This document shows, in pieces, positions 16,411 to 27,500 of a stretch of DNA of 64,000 bases. Both the position numbers and the translations under genes were made by a program. Source of the DNA: JACKFB01 sp041389525 (GTDB taxonomy: Bacteria > Myxococcota_A > UBA9042 > PHBI01 > JACKFB01); the NCBI GenBank assembly GCA_041389525.1, contig JAWKRR010000027.1:1-64000 (forward strand), in the 5' to 3' direction. Numbering within the stretch: position 1 is the stretch's first letter; each line of letters starts with the position of its first letter. Under the pieces are notes generated by a model. The model saw only the letters and a list, made by a program, of their open reading frames with translations, ran no database searches and was not told where the DNA came from.

Positions 16411-17310
16411 TCAGCGCGTGATCGGCGCGGCCGCGAGGTTCCGCCTCGCGCTCAGGCCCACCGCGCCGCGGATCCGTCGCCGCGCTAGGGTGAGTAAAGC
16501 CAGCCCGCCCAGCCACCCAAGCAGCCCATCGCCGGCCCCACCGGCCCCCGCGCAGCCTGCGTCATCAGCGGCGATCACCGGGGGCGGGACCTCGGTCTCC
16601 TCGCCGCCCACAGGGCGAATCGGCGCGTCCTCGTAGAGCGCGCAGACCCCGTCGATGTCGTCCTGGGCCAACGTGCGCGCCGCGATCTTGTCGTCGCCAC
16701 GCAGGCCGTAGTCCGCGTACATCGTCGCCTCGACGTCGTCGCTGTGGCCCATGCCCAGGAAGTGGCCCGCCTCGTGGGTGATGGCGCTGAGCAGGTCCAC
16801 GCCAAGCTCCTCGCCCTTGTCCGCGACGGTGAACTTGAAGCCGGCGTCGTTGAACGCGATGTCGGCGTCGATGATCTCGCCGGTCGAGGGCACGTGCGAG
16901 ATGAAAGTCAGCGCGATCGTCGACGGTGAGGCGCCGGGCAGCGTGGCCCACTTCGCCGCGGTCTTGATGAACACCACGACGTTGTCCGGCTCGGCGTCGA
17001 GGCTCTTCGGCGTCGTGATCGACTGCGACTTCGTGGTCCCCACCACCTCGATCAGGGGCAGGCGGCAGTCCGCGATGTCGTTCCAGGCGTCGAAGGCCAG
17101 GATGGTCCGGTCGCGCAGCTTGAACCACGGGACCTCGGCCGGCTCCGAGGTGCTCACCGTCACGGTGACGTCCTCACGAAACCAGCGCATGGGCAGCTCG
17201 GAGGTCGGCGCGAGGATCCAGTCGTAGGCCAGCGCCGCCGGCGAGAGCAGCGTCACCACGGCCAAGATTGCGCTTGCCTGCGTGGCTCGTGTCCGGGGGT
17301 GTCGTGGCAT
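16411..17310 (-). CDS. Secreted matrixin-type zinc metalloprotease with MYXO-CTERM-like tail
   Basis: 299 residues. A signal peptide (to about residue 28, ALA) is followed by a metzincin protease domain: the zinc-binding HEAGHFLGMGHS and the Met-turn methionine in EATMYADYGLRGDD. Near the C-terminus is a short spacer, then GCAGAGG, a hydrophobic helix (GLLGWLGGLALLTLA) and an Arg-rich end (RRRIRGAV). This Cys/transmembrane/Arg layout is that of MYXO-CTERM sorting tails, which tether proteins to the outer surface in Myxococcota. An extension of about 15 residues after the Arg cluster is a little longer than usual. It probably cleaves extracellular proteins. Confidence 0.88.
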   Translation of the reverse strand: MPRHPRTRATQASAILAVVTLLSPAALAYDWILAPTSELPMRWFREDVTVTVSTSEPAEVPWFKLRDRTILAFDAWNDIADCRLPLIEVVGTTKSQSITTPKSLDAEPDNVVVFIKTAAKWATLPGASPSTIALTFISHVPSTGEIIDADIAFNDAGFKFTVADKGEELGVDLLSAITHEAGHFLGMGHSDDVEATMYADYGLRGDDKIAARTLAQDDIDGVCALYEDAPIRPVGGEETEVPPPVIAADDAGCAGAGGAGDGLLGWLGGLALLTLARRRIRGAVGLSARRNLAAAPITR

Positions 17311-17497
17311 GGGTCGGCTCCAAAGCGGCTAGGTGCGGTCTGCGTTTTCTGGGGGAACGCGCGGTCTGTGAACGCGCGAAAGCGAGAGCCCACCGGCCGC
17401 TGGCGGGCTCTCGCACTCTCAACAGGGAACTGCTCGACTCGACTCGGGTCGAGCCTGCGGGGCCAGATGTCCAGACCCCGCAAGCGTCGTCCGATCC

Positions 17498-19351
17498 TTA
17501 GAGCTCGCAGTTCGTGGCGGTCACCTGGGTGCAGATGTCGCCGTCGCCCGCGCCGCCGTCGCCGGTGTCCGTACCCGCGCCGCCGTCGATGTAGTCGTCG
17601 CCGCCGTCACCCGAGAGGGTGTCGTCGTCGTCGTCACCGAAGATGCTGTCCGCACCGCCACCGCCCGAGATGGTGTCGTCGCCGGCGCCACCCTCGAGGG
17701 TGTCGTCCGAGCTCGCGCCGGTGATGGTGTCGTCGCCCGAGCCAGCCTGCACGCCCTCGACGTTGATGAGCTGGTCGGCCTCGGCCGCGAGCCCGTCGTT
17801 GTGCACCGCACAGTCGCCGACCGTCGAGTCACCCGTGGCCGCCGCGGTGTCCACGCACAGCGTCACAGTCAACGCCGCCGTGCGCAGCGAGTAGTCCACG
17901 GTGTCGCGGCCGGTGCCGCCGTTGATGACGTCGCCGCCGTTGGTGACCGCGCCCTCGATGAAGGTGTCGTCGCCCGCGCCGCCGTTCAAGATGTCGTTGC
18001 CCAGCCCGCCGTCGATGATGTCGGCGTTCGCGCTGCCCGTGATGGTGTCGTTGCCGCCGCCACCAATGACATGCTCGATGTCGCTCTTGACGTTGTCGTT
18101 CTCGCCGACCTCGCCGTCATCGGCCGTGTTGTCGATGTCGATGATCAGCGCGTTCGTGCGCGATGCGTAGGTCACGATGTCCGTGCCCGTGCCGCCGACC
18201 ATGGAGTCGCCGCAGTCCGCCGCCGCGCCCTGGCTGAAGATGTCGTCGCCAGCGCCGCCCTCGAGGATGTCGACGTCCAGGCTGCAGTCGCCGTTGCCGG
18301 TGCCGCCCGAGAGCGTGTCGTCGCCGTCGCCGCCCTGGATCTTGTTGCTGATGTTGCTGCCGGTCAGGGCGTCGTCACCCTTGCCGCCGATGATGTTCTC
18401 GACGTCGACGCCGACGTTGTCGAGCTCGCCGCTCAAGCCGTCGTTGCCCACGCCGTCGAGCGTGACCGTCAGGTTGAGCAGGCGCGCGCCGTAGTCCACG
18501 GTGTCGGTGCCAGCGCCGCCGGCCATGGTGTCCGAGCCGTCGTCGGTCTCGGCCGACTTGAAGATGTCGTCGCCGTCGCTGCCGTTGAGGACGTCGTCGC
18601 CGTCACCACCCTGGATGATGTCGTTGCCGGCCCCGCCGTTCACGGTGATGGCGGCCGTCGCGGGCAGCAATGTGGTCACGCCCGTCACCAGGTGGGCGGC
18701 CGAGATGGCGCCGCCCGCTCCGGTGAACGTGTCGTTTCCGTCGCCGAGCGCGACGACGTAGGACTCAGCGCCCACAACCCACACGTCCGCGTTCTTGTCG
18801 CCCGAGAGCTCGAAGAAGTGGTCGGTGCCGTCGGTGCCGACGGACCACTTGTCCGCGCCCGAGCTGCCCCGAACCTTGAACGCGTCGCCGGTCCCGCCGG
18901 CCATGTCGACGGAGATTCCGCCCTGGGTCGAGAAGATGGTGCCGAAGCTGCCGGGGGCCGCGTCGATGATCACCTCGTCGTCGCCCGAAGTGCCAGTGAC
19001 GACGATCTTCTTCACGGAGGTCGTCGTCAGTGGCACGCCGCTCGAATCGACGCAGGGATTGTGGTTCACGGCGATCTGCTTGTTGGGGACCGCGATGACC
19101 ACCTCGGTCACGCCGCCGCCCAAGGTCAGCGTCAGGATCTTGGTCGCGGGGTCGTAGCCGCTCGAGCCGGTCGACGAGCACGAGGCCAAGACCGCGCCGA
19201 GTTCTGCGGCGCTAAGCCCGATCCCGTCGTCGTCCAGGGACTGCGAGGGCCCGGCGGTCGGGGAATCGGCGCACGCGCCGAGACCAATGAATGGTGAGCC
19301 GCAGAGCGATGCTGCGGCGAAGAGATTGACGAAAGTCTTCCTGGTGTTCAA
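17498..19351 (-). CDS. RTX-repeat lipoprotein (hemolysin-type calcium-binding repeats)
   Basis: 617 residues from a TTG at 19351, which has GGGAGG 6-11 nt upstream; an ATG at 19441 would add an implausible Arg-rich leader. The N-terminus is a lipoprotein signal with lipobox LGAC. From about residue 200 to the end run RTX nonapeptides of the GGxGxDxL/I type in at least six blocks (for example GGAGNDIIQGGDGDDVLNG), separated by beta-strand segments containing DTVDYGAR-type repeats. These bind calcium in beta-rolls. Unlike classic RTX toxins, it is directed to Sec and lipidation rather than carrying a type I secretion signal. No enzymatic domain is seen. Confidence 0.85.
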   Translation of the reverse strand: MNTRKTFVNLFAAASLCGSPFIGLGACADSPTAGPSQSLDDDGIGLSAAELGAVLASCSSTGSSGYDPATKILTLTLGGGVTEVVIAVPNKQIAVNHNPCVDSSGVPLTTTSVKKIVVTGTSGDDEVIIDAAPGSFGTIFSTQGGISVDMAGGTGDAFKVRGSSGADKWSVGTDGTDHFFELSGDKNADVWVVGAESYVVALGDGNDTFTGAGGAISAAHLVTGVTTLLPATAAITVNGGAGNDIIQGGDGDDVLNGSDGDDIFKSAETDDGSDTMAGGAGTDTVDYGARLLNLTVTLDGVGNDGLSGELDNVGVDVENIIGGKGDDALTGSNISNKIQGGDGDDTLSGGTGNGDCSLDVDILEGGAGDDIFSQGAAADCGDSMVGGTGTDIVTYASRTNALIIDIDNTADDGEVGENDNVKSDIEHVIGGGGNDTITGSANADIIDGGLGNDILNGGAGDDTFIEGAVTNGGDVINGGTGRDTVDYSLRTAALTVTLCVDTAAATGDSTVGDCAVHNDGLAAEADQLINVEGVQAGSGDDTITGASSDDTLEGGAGDDTISGGGGADSIFGDDDDDTLSGDGGDDYIDGGAGTDTGDGGAGDGDICTQVTATNCEL

Positions 19352-19498
19352 GGCGGCCTCCCAAACTGCTGAACGTCTCTCGAATCCGGCACGCCCGCAC
19401 CCGCGGGGCGTTGGACCGGTTCGCGAAGGACAACGGCCCATCGGCCGTCATTCTTGAGACGTTTTCCGCAGCAGGGTTCGATCCACGCCGCTCGCGCA

Positions 19499-22114
<2,616 letters not shown>

Positions 22115-22376
22115 GGGTTTTCCTCGGTGTCAGGTCGGTCGGATGCCGGTGCGATGGGCGCAGGGCGACGCTACCGTGCCCGCGGTCGGGTACGATCTCG
22201 GGCTGTGGTGCCTGGGGGTTGCCTCCCCCCCGGCTGGTGCGCTACAGAAGCGCCCGTTGCGCCCCTGCGGAGCTGCGTTCATCCCGTCCTCGCATGACGG
22301 GAAGCACGGGCGGCCTACAGGTCAAGGCGAGCGAACCGGCGACGGCCGGGGTCGCGCCGGCTACACAAGGGTCCTG

Positions 22377-23525
22377 ATGGCTCAGCGTCCGAAGAATCAG
22401 CGCGCAAAAGGGTCGAAGGCTCCGGCGAATCGCGTGGCGAAGGCCCCGGCGAGCGGGTCGAAGGGCGTGACCGAGGTCGTGGCCGAGCCGGTCAGCGACG
22501 AGGACGCCGAGCCCGACGACGCCGACCTGGACGTCCTGCTGAGCCTGGACGGCGAGGATGGCGAGGACGGCGACGAGACGGATGACGACGACTCGGCCGA
22601 GGACGACGGGGTCGTGGTCGACGTCCGCACGGGCTCCACGCTGCCCGTCGTGCGCGAGCGGCGCCTCCCTGAGCGCCTCAACGCGCTGAACGTGTATCTG
22701 GCGCGCCTGCAGGACGTCGAGATCCTGCCGATCGAGGAGCAGACCCTGCTCGCCGAGCGCTATCAGCAGCACGGCGACAAGCAGGCCGCGGCCCGCCTCG
22801 TCGCGTCGAACCTGCGGCTGGTCGTGAAGATCGCCTTTCAGTTTCGGCGTCAGTGGGCCGACGTGATGGACCTCGTCTCGGAAGGAAACGTCGGGCTCGC
22901 CGAGGCGATCCGCAAGTTCGACGCCGACCGCGGCGTGCCCTTTCCGAGCTACGCGCGCTTTTGGATTCGCGCCCGCATCCTCGCGTTCATCCAGGAGAAC
23001 AAGCACCTGGTGCACGCCGGGTCGCGGGCCGCGCGCAAGCTCTTCTGGCGGCTGGACCGTGAGCGTCGCCAGCTCCAGTCCGAGGGGCTGGAGGCCACGC
23101 CCAAGCTGCTGGCCGAGCGGGTGGGCGTGCAGCCCGAAGACGTCACCGAGCTCGCGCCGATCCTCGACCAGCGGATGATCAGCTTCGACGTCCCCGTGTT
23201 CGGCGACGAGGACGGACGTACCCGCGGCGACACCTACGCGGGCGACACCTTCATGGATCCCGAGTCGGCGGCGCGTGGGGGCGAAGTCCACGAGGCCCTG
23301 CAGTCCGCGTTCGCCAAGTTCCGCGAGCGCCTCGACGTGCGCGAGCAGGCCATCTGGGACGAGCGGTTGCAGGCCGAAGACCCCGTGCGACTCGAGGACC
23401 TCGGCAACCGCTTCGGCGTGAGCAAAGAGCGAGTTCGCCAGCTCGAGGCCCGGGTGAAGACGCGTCTGCGCACCTTCCTGGAGGAGGAGCTGGACGACGA
23501 CGTCATCATCGAGGCCCTGCACTAG
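22377..23525 (+). CDS. rpoH: RNA polymerase sigma factor of the RpoH (sigma-32) type
   Basis: 382 residues from the ATG at 22377. An unusual N-terminal tail of about 95 residues is first basic (lysine/arginine/alanine-rich), then strongly acidic (runs of Asp/Glu). The sigma-70 core follows: region 2 (LVVKIAFQFRRQWADVMDLVSEGN, PFPSYARFWIRARILAFI), an RpoH-box-like ARKLFWRLDRER (near 220) and region 4 (RLEDLGNRFGVSKERVRQLEARVK). The RpoH box marks heat-shock sigma factors that interact with core polymerase and are controlled by DnaK. Its divergent neighbour clpB is a classic heat-shock gene. A small chance remains that it is another alternative group 3 sigma factor. The open frame further upstream is non-coding. 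Confidence 0.85.
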   Translation: MAQRPKNQRAKGSKAPANRVAKAPASGSKGVTEVVAEPVSDEDAEPDDADLDVLLSLDGEDGEDGDETDDDDSAEDDGVVVDVRTGSTLPVVRERRLPERLNALNVYLARLQDVEILPIEEQTLLAERYQQHGDKQAAARLVASNLRLVVKIAFQFRRQWADVMDLVSEGNVGLAEAIRKFDADRGVPFPSYARFWIRARILAFIQENKHLVHAGSRAARKLFWRLDRERRQLQSEGLEATPKLLAERVGVQPEDVTELAPILDQRMISFDVPVFGDEDGRTRGDTYAGDTFMDPESAARGGEVHEALQSAFAKFRERLDVREQAIWDERLQAEDPVRLEDLGNRFGVSKERVRQLEARVKTRLRTFLEEELDDDVIIEALH

Positions 23526-23555
23526 AGGGCGCGGTGTGGGAGCGGGCGGGCCTCA

Positions 23556-23609
23556 GGGCAATCGCACGAAATCTCGTGTGGAACGGCAGGCTCAGAGCGG
23601 CGATGGCCC
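23556..23609 (+). repeat. Hairpin repeat element, copy A (one mismatch in the stem)
   Basis: GGGCAATCGC at 23556-23565 pairs with GCGATGGCCC at 23600-23609 (9 of 10 bases), with a 34-nt loop. Same arms and nearly the same loop length as copies B and C; loop bases such as CGTG are shared. Copy A is in the same orientation as copy C and inverted relative to copy B. Confidence 0.6.
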
Positions 23610-23618
23610 GCCGTTGGC

Positions 23619-23732
23619 TTTCAGCTCTCAGCCTTCAGCCCTTAGCCTGGCGGCCGCGTGCGCGGGTCCGAGGTCAGGACCATGCGCTCGGGCTGCACCG
23701 ATCGGCTGAGCGCTGACCGCTGAAAGCTGATA
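23619..23732. repeat. Opposed tandem heptamers (nnTCAGC)4 and (GCTGAnn)4
   Basis: Left block 23619-23646: four 7-mers TTTCAGC, TCTCAGC, CTTCAGC, CCTTAGC. Right block 23705-23732: GCTGAGC, GCTGACC, GCTGAAA, GCTGATA, which is the same unit in reverse orientation. A 58-nt spacer separates them. The blocks can pair to form a long imperfect hairpin and sit exactly between copies A and B of the hairpin repeat. The region 23526-23875 holds no gene. Confidence 0.7.
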
Positions 23733-23734
23733 GC

Positions 23735-23791
23735 GGGCAATCGCGCACGCTCAACCTCGCGAAGCACGCACAGCTTCCGACGCGATTGCCC
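23735..23791 (-). repeat. Hairpin repeat element, copy B
   Basis: Perfect 11-bp arms: GGGCAATCGCG at 23735-23745 and CGCGATTGCCC at 23781-23791, with a 35-nt loop. The reverse complement of the loop resembles the loops of copies A and C (shared TGCGTG, CGCG and GGTTG words), so B is the inverted copy. Confidence 0.7.
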
Positions 23792-23875
23792 CCCGCGCCG
23801 AGCCGGCGCCCCTATTGCGGGCCGCGGGGCCCTTACGGCACGATGGGCGCCGACCCGGTGGGAGGTCTCGGCCCG

Positions 23876-24307
23876 ATGCAGCATACCCGGCGCCCCGTGC
23901 ACAACTGGCCGCGTCGCCCGCAAACCGAGCGGCGCGTCTACCCGCGCATCCGGCTGAGTTTCCCTGTGAGCCTGGCGGTCTCCGCCGACCAGCCGCCGCT
24001 GCACGGCATGACCTTGGACGTGTGCCTGTCGGGGATGCGCGCCAACTTCCCGGCTTACTTCGACCTCTTCGATCGGTTCGAGCTGACGCTGTCGCTGCCG
24101 CTGTCCAATCGCGAGGGCGAGGTCGACTTCCACGAGGTCACGACCACGGCGGCGATCGTGCGCACCGAGCCCGACGAGGAGGGGCCCGAGGGCACCAACT
24201 ACGAGGTCTCCCTGGCGTTCTTGCGCCTCGAGCCCGAGCAGGAGCGCGTCATCGGCAGCTTCCTCCTGCAGATGCTGCTCTACGACGACGCCGCCACGCT
24301 GCTCTGA
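23876..24307 (+). CDS. PilZ-domain protein
   Basis: 143 residues. The PilZ c-di-GMP-binding signature is present: an Arg-rich RxxxR-type motif (QTERRVYPRIRLSFP, residues about 16-30) and the D-x-S-x-x-G-like strand LDVCLSGMRANF (about 45-56). The C-terminal half forms the usual beta-barrel end plus a helix (ERVIGSFLLQMLL). It is a single-domain protein, so it likely passes a c-di-GMP signal to a partner such as a motility or polysaccharide complex. I choose the ATG at 23876 because GGGAGG lies 9-14 nt upstream; an ATG at 23843 in frame is the alternative. Confidence 0.8.
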   Translation: MQHTRRPVHNWPRRPQTERRVYPRIRLSFPVSLAVSADQPPLHGMTLDVCLSGMRANFPAYFDLFDRFELTLSLPLSNREGEVDFHEVTTTAAIVRTEPDEEGPEGTNYEVSLAFLRLEPEQERVIGSFLLQMLLYDDAATLL

Positions 24308-24534
24308 GCTCGCTCGGTCGCGCCGGGCGTCGCGGGCGGGACACCGACGCCCACGGGCCCGCCGGGTTCGCTACTGCCGCAAGGATCTCGCCGCCGCGGT
24401 GATCCGCTGACCCGTCGCCGCGATACCGTCTCCTCCCGCACTGCGGTATCCTCCGGCTTCACCTACCTCAGCAAAGCGAGCGGACAGACCCCCAAGCTCG
24501 TCTGCACCCGTCTGTCCGCGCGGGGGACCTCCCC

Positions 24535-27500
24535 TTGCCCTATCAACTCGTCGAGCGGATCCACGACGGATCCTCCTGCACGGTGTACCGCGCACGGCGG
24601 GAGTGCGACGGCCAAGCCGTGGTGATCAAAGAGTTCCGTGAGCGCTACCCCACGGTGGAGAGCCTCACGCGCTTCCGCCGCGAGCGCGACCTCCAGACCG
24701 CCGCCGCGGGTCCGGGCGTGCCGACAGTCCTCGACTTCGAGTCCGCCGACGGCATCGCGCGCTTGGTCATGGCCGACGGCGGCGCCCGCGCGCTGGACCT
24801 GATGTACGCGCGCCACCGGCCCACCCTGCGCGAGGCGCTCCGCGTGGGGATCGCCATCGCCTCGGCCCTGGAGCGCGTGCACTCCCTGGGCATCGTCCAC
24901 AAGGACATCACCCCCTCGAATATCGTGCTGCAGCCTGCCACTTTTGAGGTCGAGCTCATCGACTTCGGCATCGCCAGCCTGCTCCCACGCTACACGCCGG
25001 CCTCGGCCCAGGTGGCGCTCTTCGAGGGCACGCCGCTCTACATGGCGCCCGAGCAGACCGGGCGAATGAACCGCTCCATCGACAGCCGCACCGACCTCTA
25101 CTCGCTTGGCGCGACGCTGTTTCGGCTGCTCTGCGGCCGCCCCCCCTTCGAGAGCGACGACGCCGCCGAGCTCGTCCACGCGCACATCGCCCGCACCCCG
25201 ACGCGCCCGGACGCCCTCTGCGGCGAGATCCCCGAGCGCCTCGCCGACCTCATCATGCGCCTGCTCGCCAAGCGCGCCGAGGACCGCTACCAGAGCGCCG
25301 GCGGCCTCCGGCACGATCTCCTCCTCTGCCTCGAGCGCCTCCACGGCGGCGACTCGCTCTCGGACGTCGCCCTGGGCCAGCGGGACCTGCCGCTGCAGCT
25401 TCCGGTCTCCGAGCGCCTCCACGGCCGCGAGGAGGAGCTGCGGCAGCTCGAGGACGCGTGCCGCCGCGTGTCTGCGGGCGCGTCGGAGTTCTACGTCGTG
25501 CGAGGCCGAGCGGGCATCGGCAAGAGCTCGCTCATCGGTGAGGCGGGGCGGTGGATGGCCGCCGGGCGAGGCATCTTCCTCACGGGAAAAGCCGAGGCCC
25601 TGGAGCGCGAGGCGCCCTACGCGCCGGTCATCGCCGCCCTGCGCGGCTTCGTGCAGACCGTGCTGGCGCAGAGCCCCGCCGTCGCGGACGCCTGGCGCGC
25701 GGTGATCCTGGAGGCGGTCGGCCGAAACGGGCGCGCGCTCACCCAGGTGCTGCCTGACTTCGAGCTGATCCTGGGCGCGCAGCCCGAGCTCGACGAGGCC
25801 ACGCCCGCCGAGGCCGAGAACCGCTTCCGCGAGGTGCTCCGCCGCTTCGTCCGCGCCCTCGCCGGTCCCTCGCGCCCCTTCGCCCTCTTCATCGACGACC
25901 TCCAGTGGGCCGACCGGCCGACCCTCGCGCTCCTGCAGTCCCTGGCGCTCGACCCCGACGCGCCCCACATCTTGCTGCTCGGGGCCTACCGCGACAGCGA
26001 GGTGGACGCGGTGCACCCGCTCGGGGTGAGCCTCGACGCCATCCGCGCCGGCGGTGCGACCCTGCACGAGATCACCCTCGGCCCCCTCCACGAGGCGCAG
26101 GTCGCCCCCTGGCTGTCGGAGCTCTTGCGCCAGCCGCCCCAGCACACGGCGCCCCTGGCGACCCTCGCGACCCAGAAGACCGGCGGCAACCCGTTCTTCT
26201 TGGGCCGCTTTCTCCAGACCCTGACCGAGGACGGCCTGCTGCGGGCGGACCCGGCCGCGGGGCGCTGGACCTGGGACATCGAGGCCATCGGCGCGAGCGG
26301 CTACACCGACAACGTGCTGGAGTTCCTCGCGGCGCGCCTGGGTTCGCTGCCCGAGCGCACCCGCACAGCCCTCGCCGCCGCCGTCTGCTGCGGCGGCACC
26401 TTCGAGTTGGGCCTGCTCGCGGCCGCGCTCGGCATCGATCGCCACACGCTCCAGGCCGATCTCGCGCCGGCCATCGAGCAGGCCCTCGTCGTGCCCCTGG
26501 ACGACGACTATTGGCATGACGCCAAGGCCGCCCTGCCCGACGCCGCCGTCCCGGACTTCCGGTTTCGCTTCGCCCATGACCGCGTGGTCCACGCCGTCGG
26601 AAAGGGCGCCGATCCCGCGGCCACCGCCAGGACCCACGCCCGCCTGGGCCGCCTGATGCTGGCGCGCTGCACGGAGGCCCAGCGCTCCGCGCGCCTCTTC
26701 GAGATCGTCGAACACCTCGACCAGGGCGCGCGCTTCATCGAGAGCGAGTCCGAGCGCGAGCGCTTCATCGAGATGGCCGCGGAGGCCGGCCGGCGCGCGC
26801 TGGAGAGCGCCGGCTACGACGCCGCCCACTACTTCCTCGCGCGGGCGGTCGCGTGCTGCGGCGGCGAGGCCTGGGACCGCCGCTACCCGCAGACCCTCGC
26901 GCTCTTCACCCGCGCAGCGGAGGCCGCGTACCTGCACGGCGACCACGCCGCGATGGAGGCCCGCGTCCTCGCGATCCGAGGCCACGCGCGCGGGCTGCTC
27001 GACCGCATGCGGGGCGAGCTCGTCCGGATCCACGCCTTCGTCGCCCGAAACGAACACCGCGCCGGCGTGATGGCGGCCCTCGACGCCCTCGACGAGCTCG
27101 GCGTCCGGCTCCCGCGCGAACCCTCGGACGCCGACGTCGGCAACGCCATCGGCGGGGCGCTCGGCGCGCTCGCGGGCCTCTCCGACCGCGATCTCCTCGG
27201 CCTCCCTGAGCTCGAAGACCCGCAGCAGGCCGTCGCCCGCGAGATCCTCGTCGGCATCAGCTCCGCGGCCTACCTCGCCGTCCCCCGTCTGGTGCCCATC
27301 ATCGCGGCCGAGCTGGTCCGCAGCACGGCGGACCGCGGCGCGTCGAAGTCGTCGCCCTACGGGCTCGTGCTCTTCGCCCTCGTGCTGGCCGCCGGCGAGC
27401 AGTTCGAGCGCGCCTACCCCCTCGGCCGAGCGGCGGTCGACCTGCTGGAGCGCTGGGAAGGCCAGGCCCAATCCACGCGCGTTCGCCACGTCTTCAACAC

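Noticed and set aside
17520..19297. Tandem repeats that could suggest a CRISPR array or satellite
   Set aside because: They encode RTX calcium-binding repeats of one protein; units vary at the DNA level and there are no spacers.
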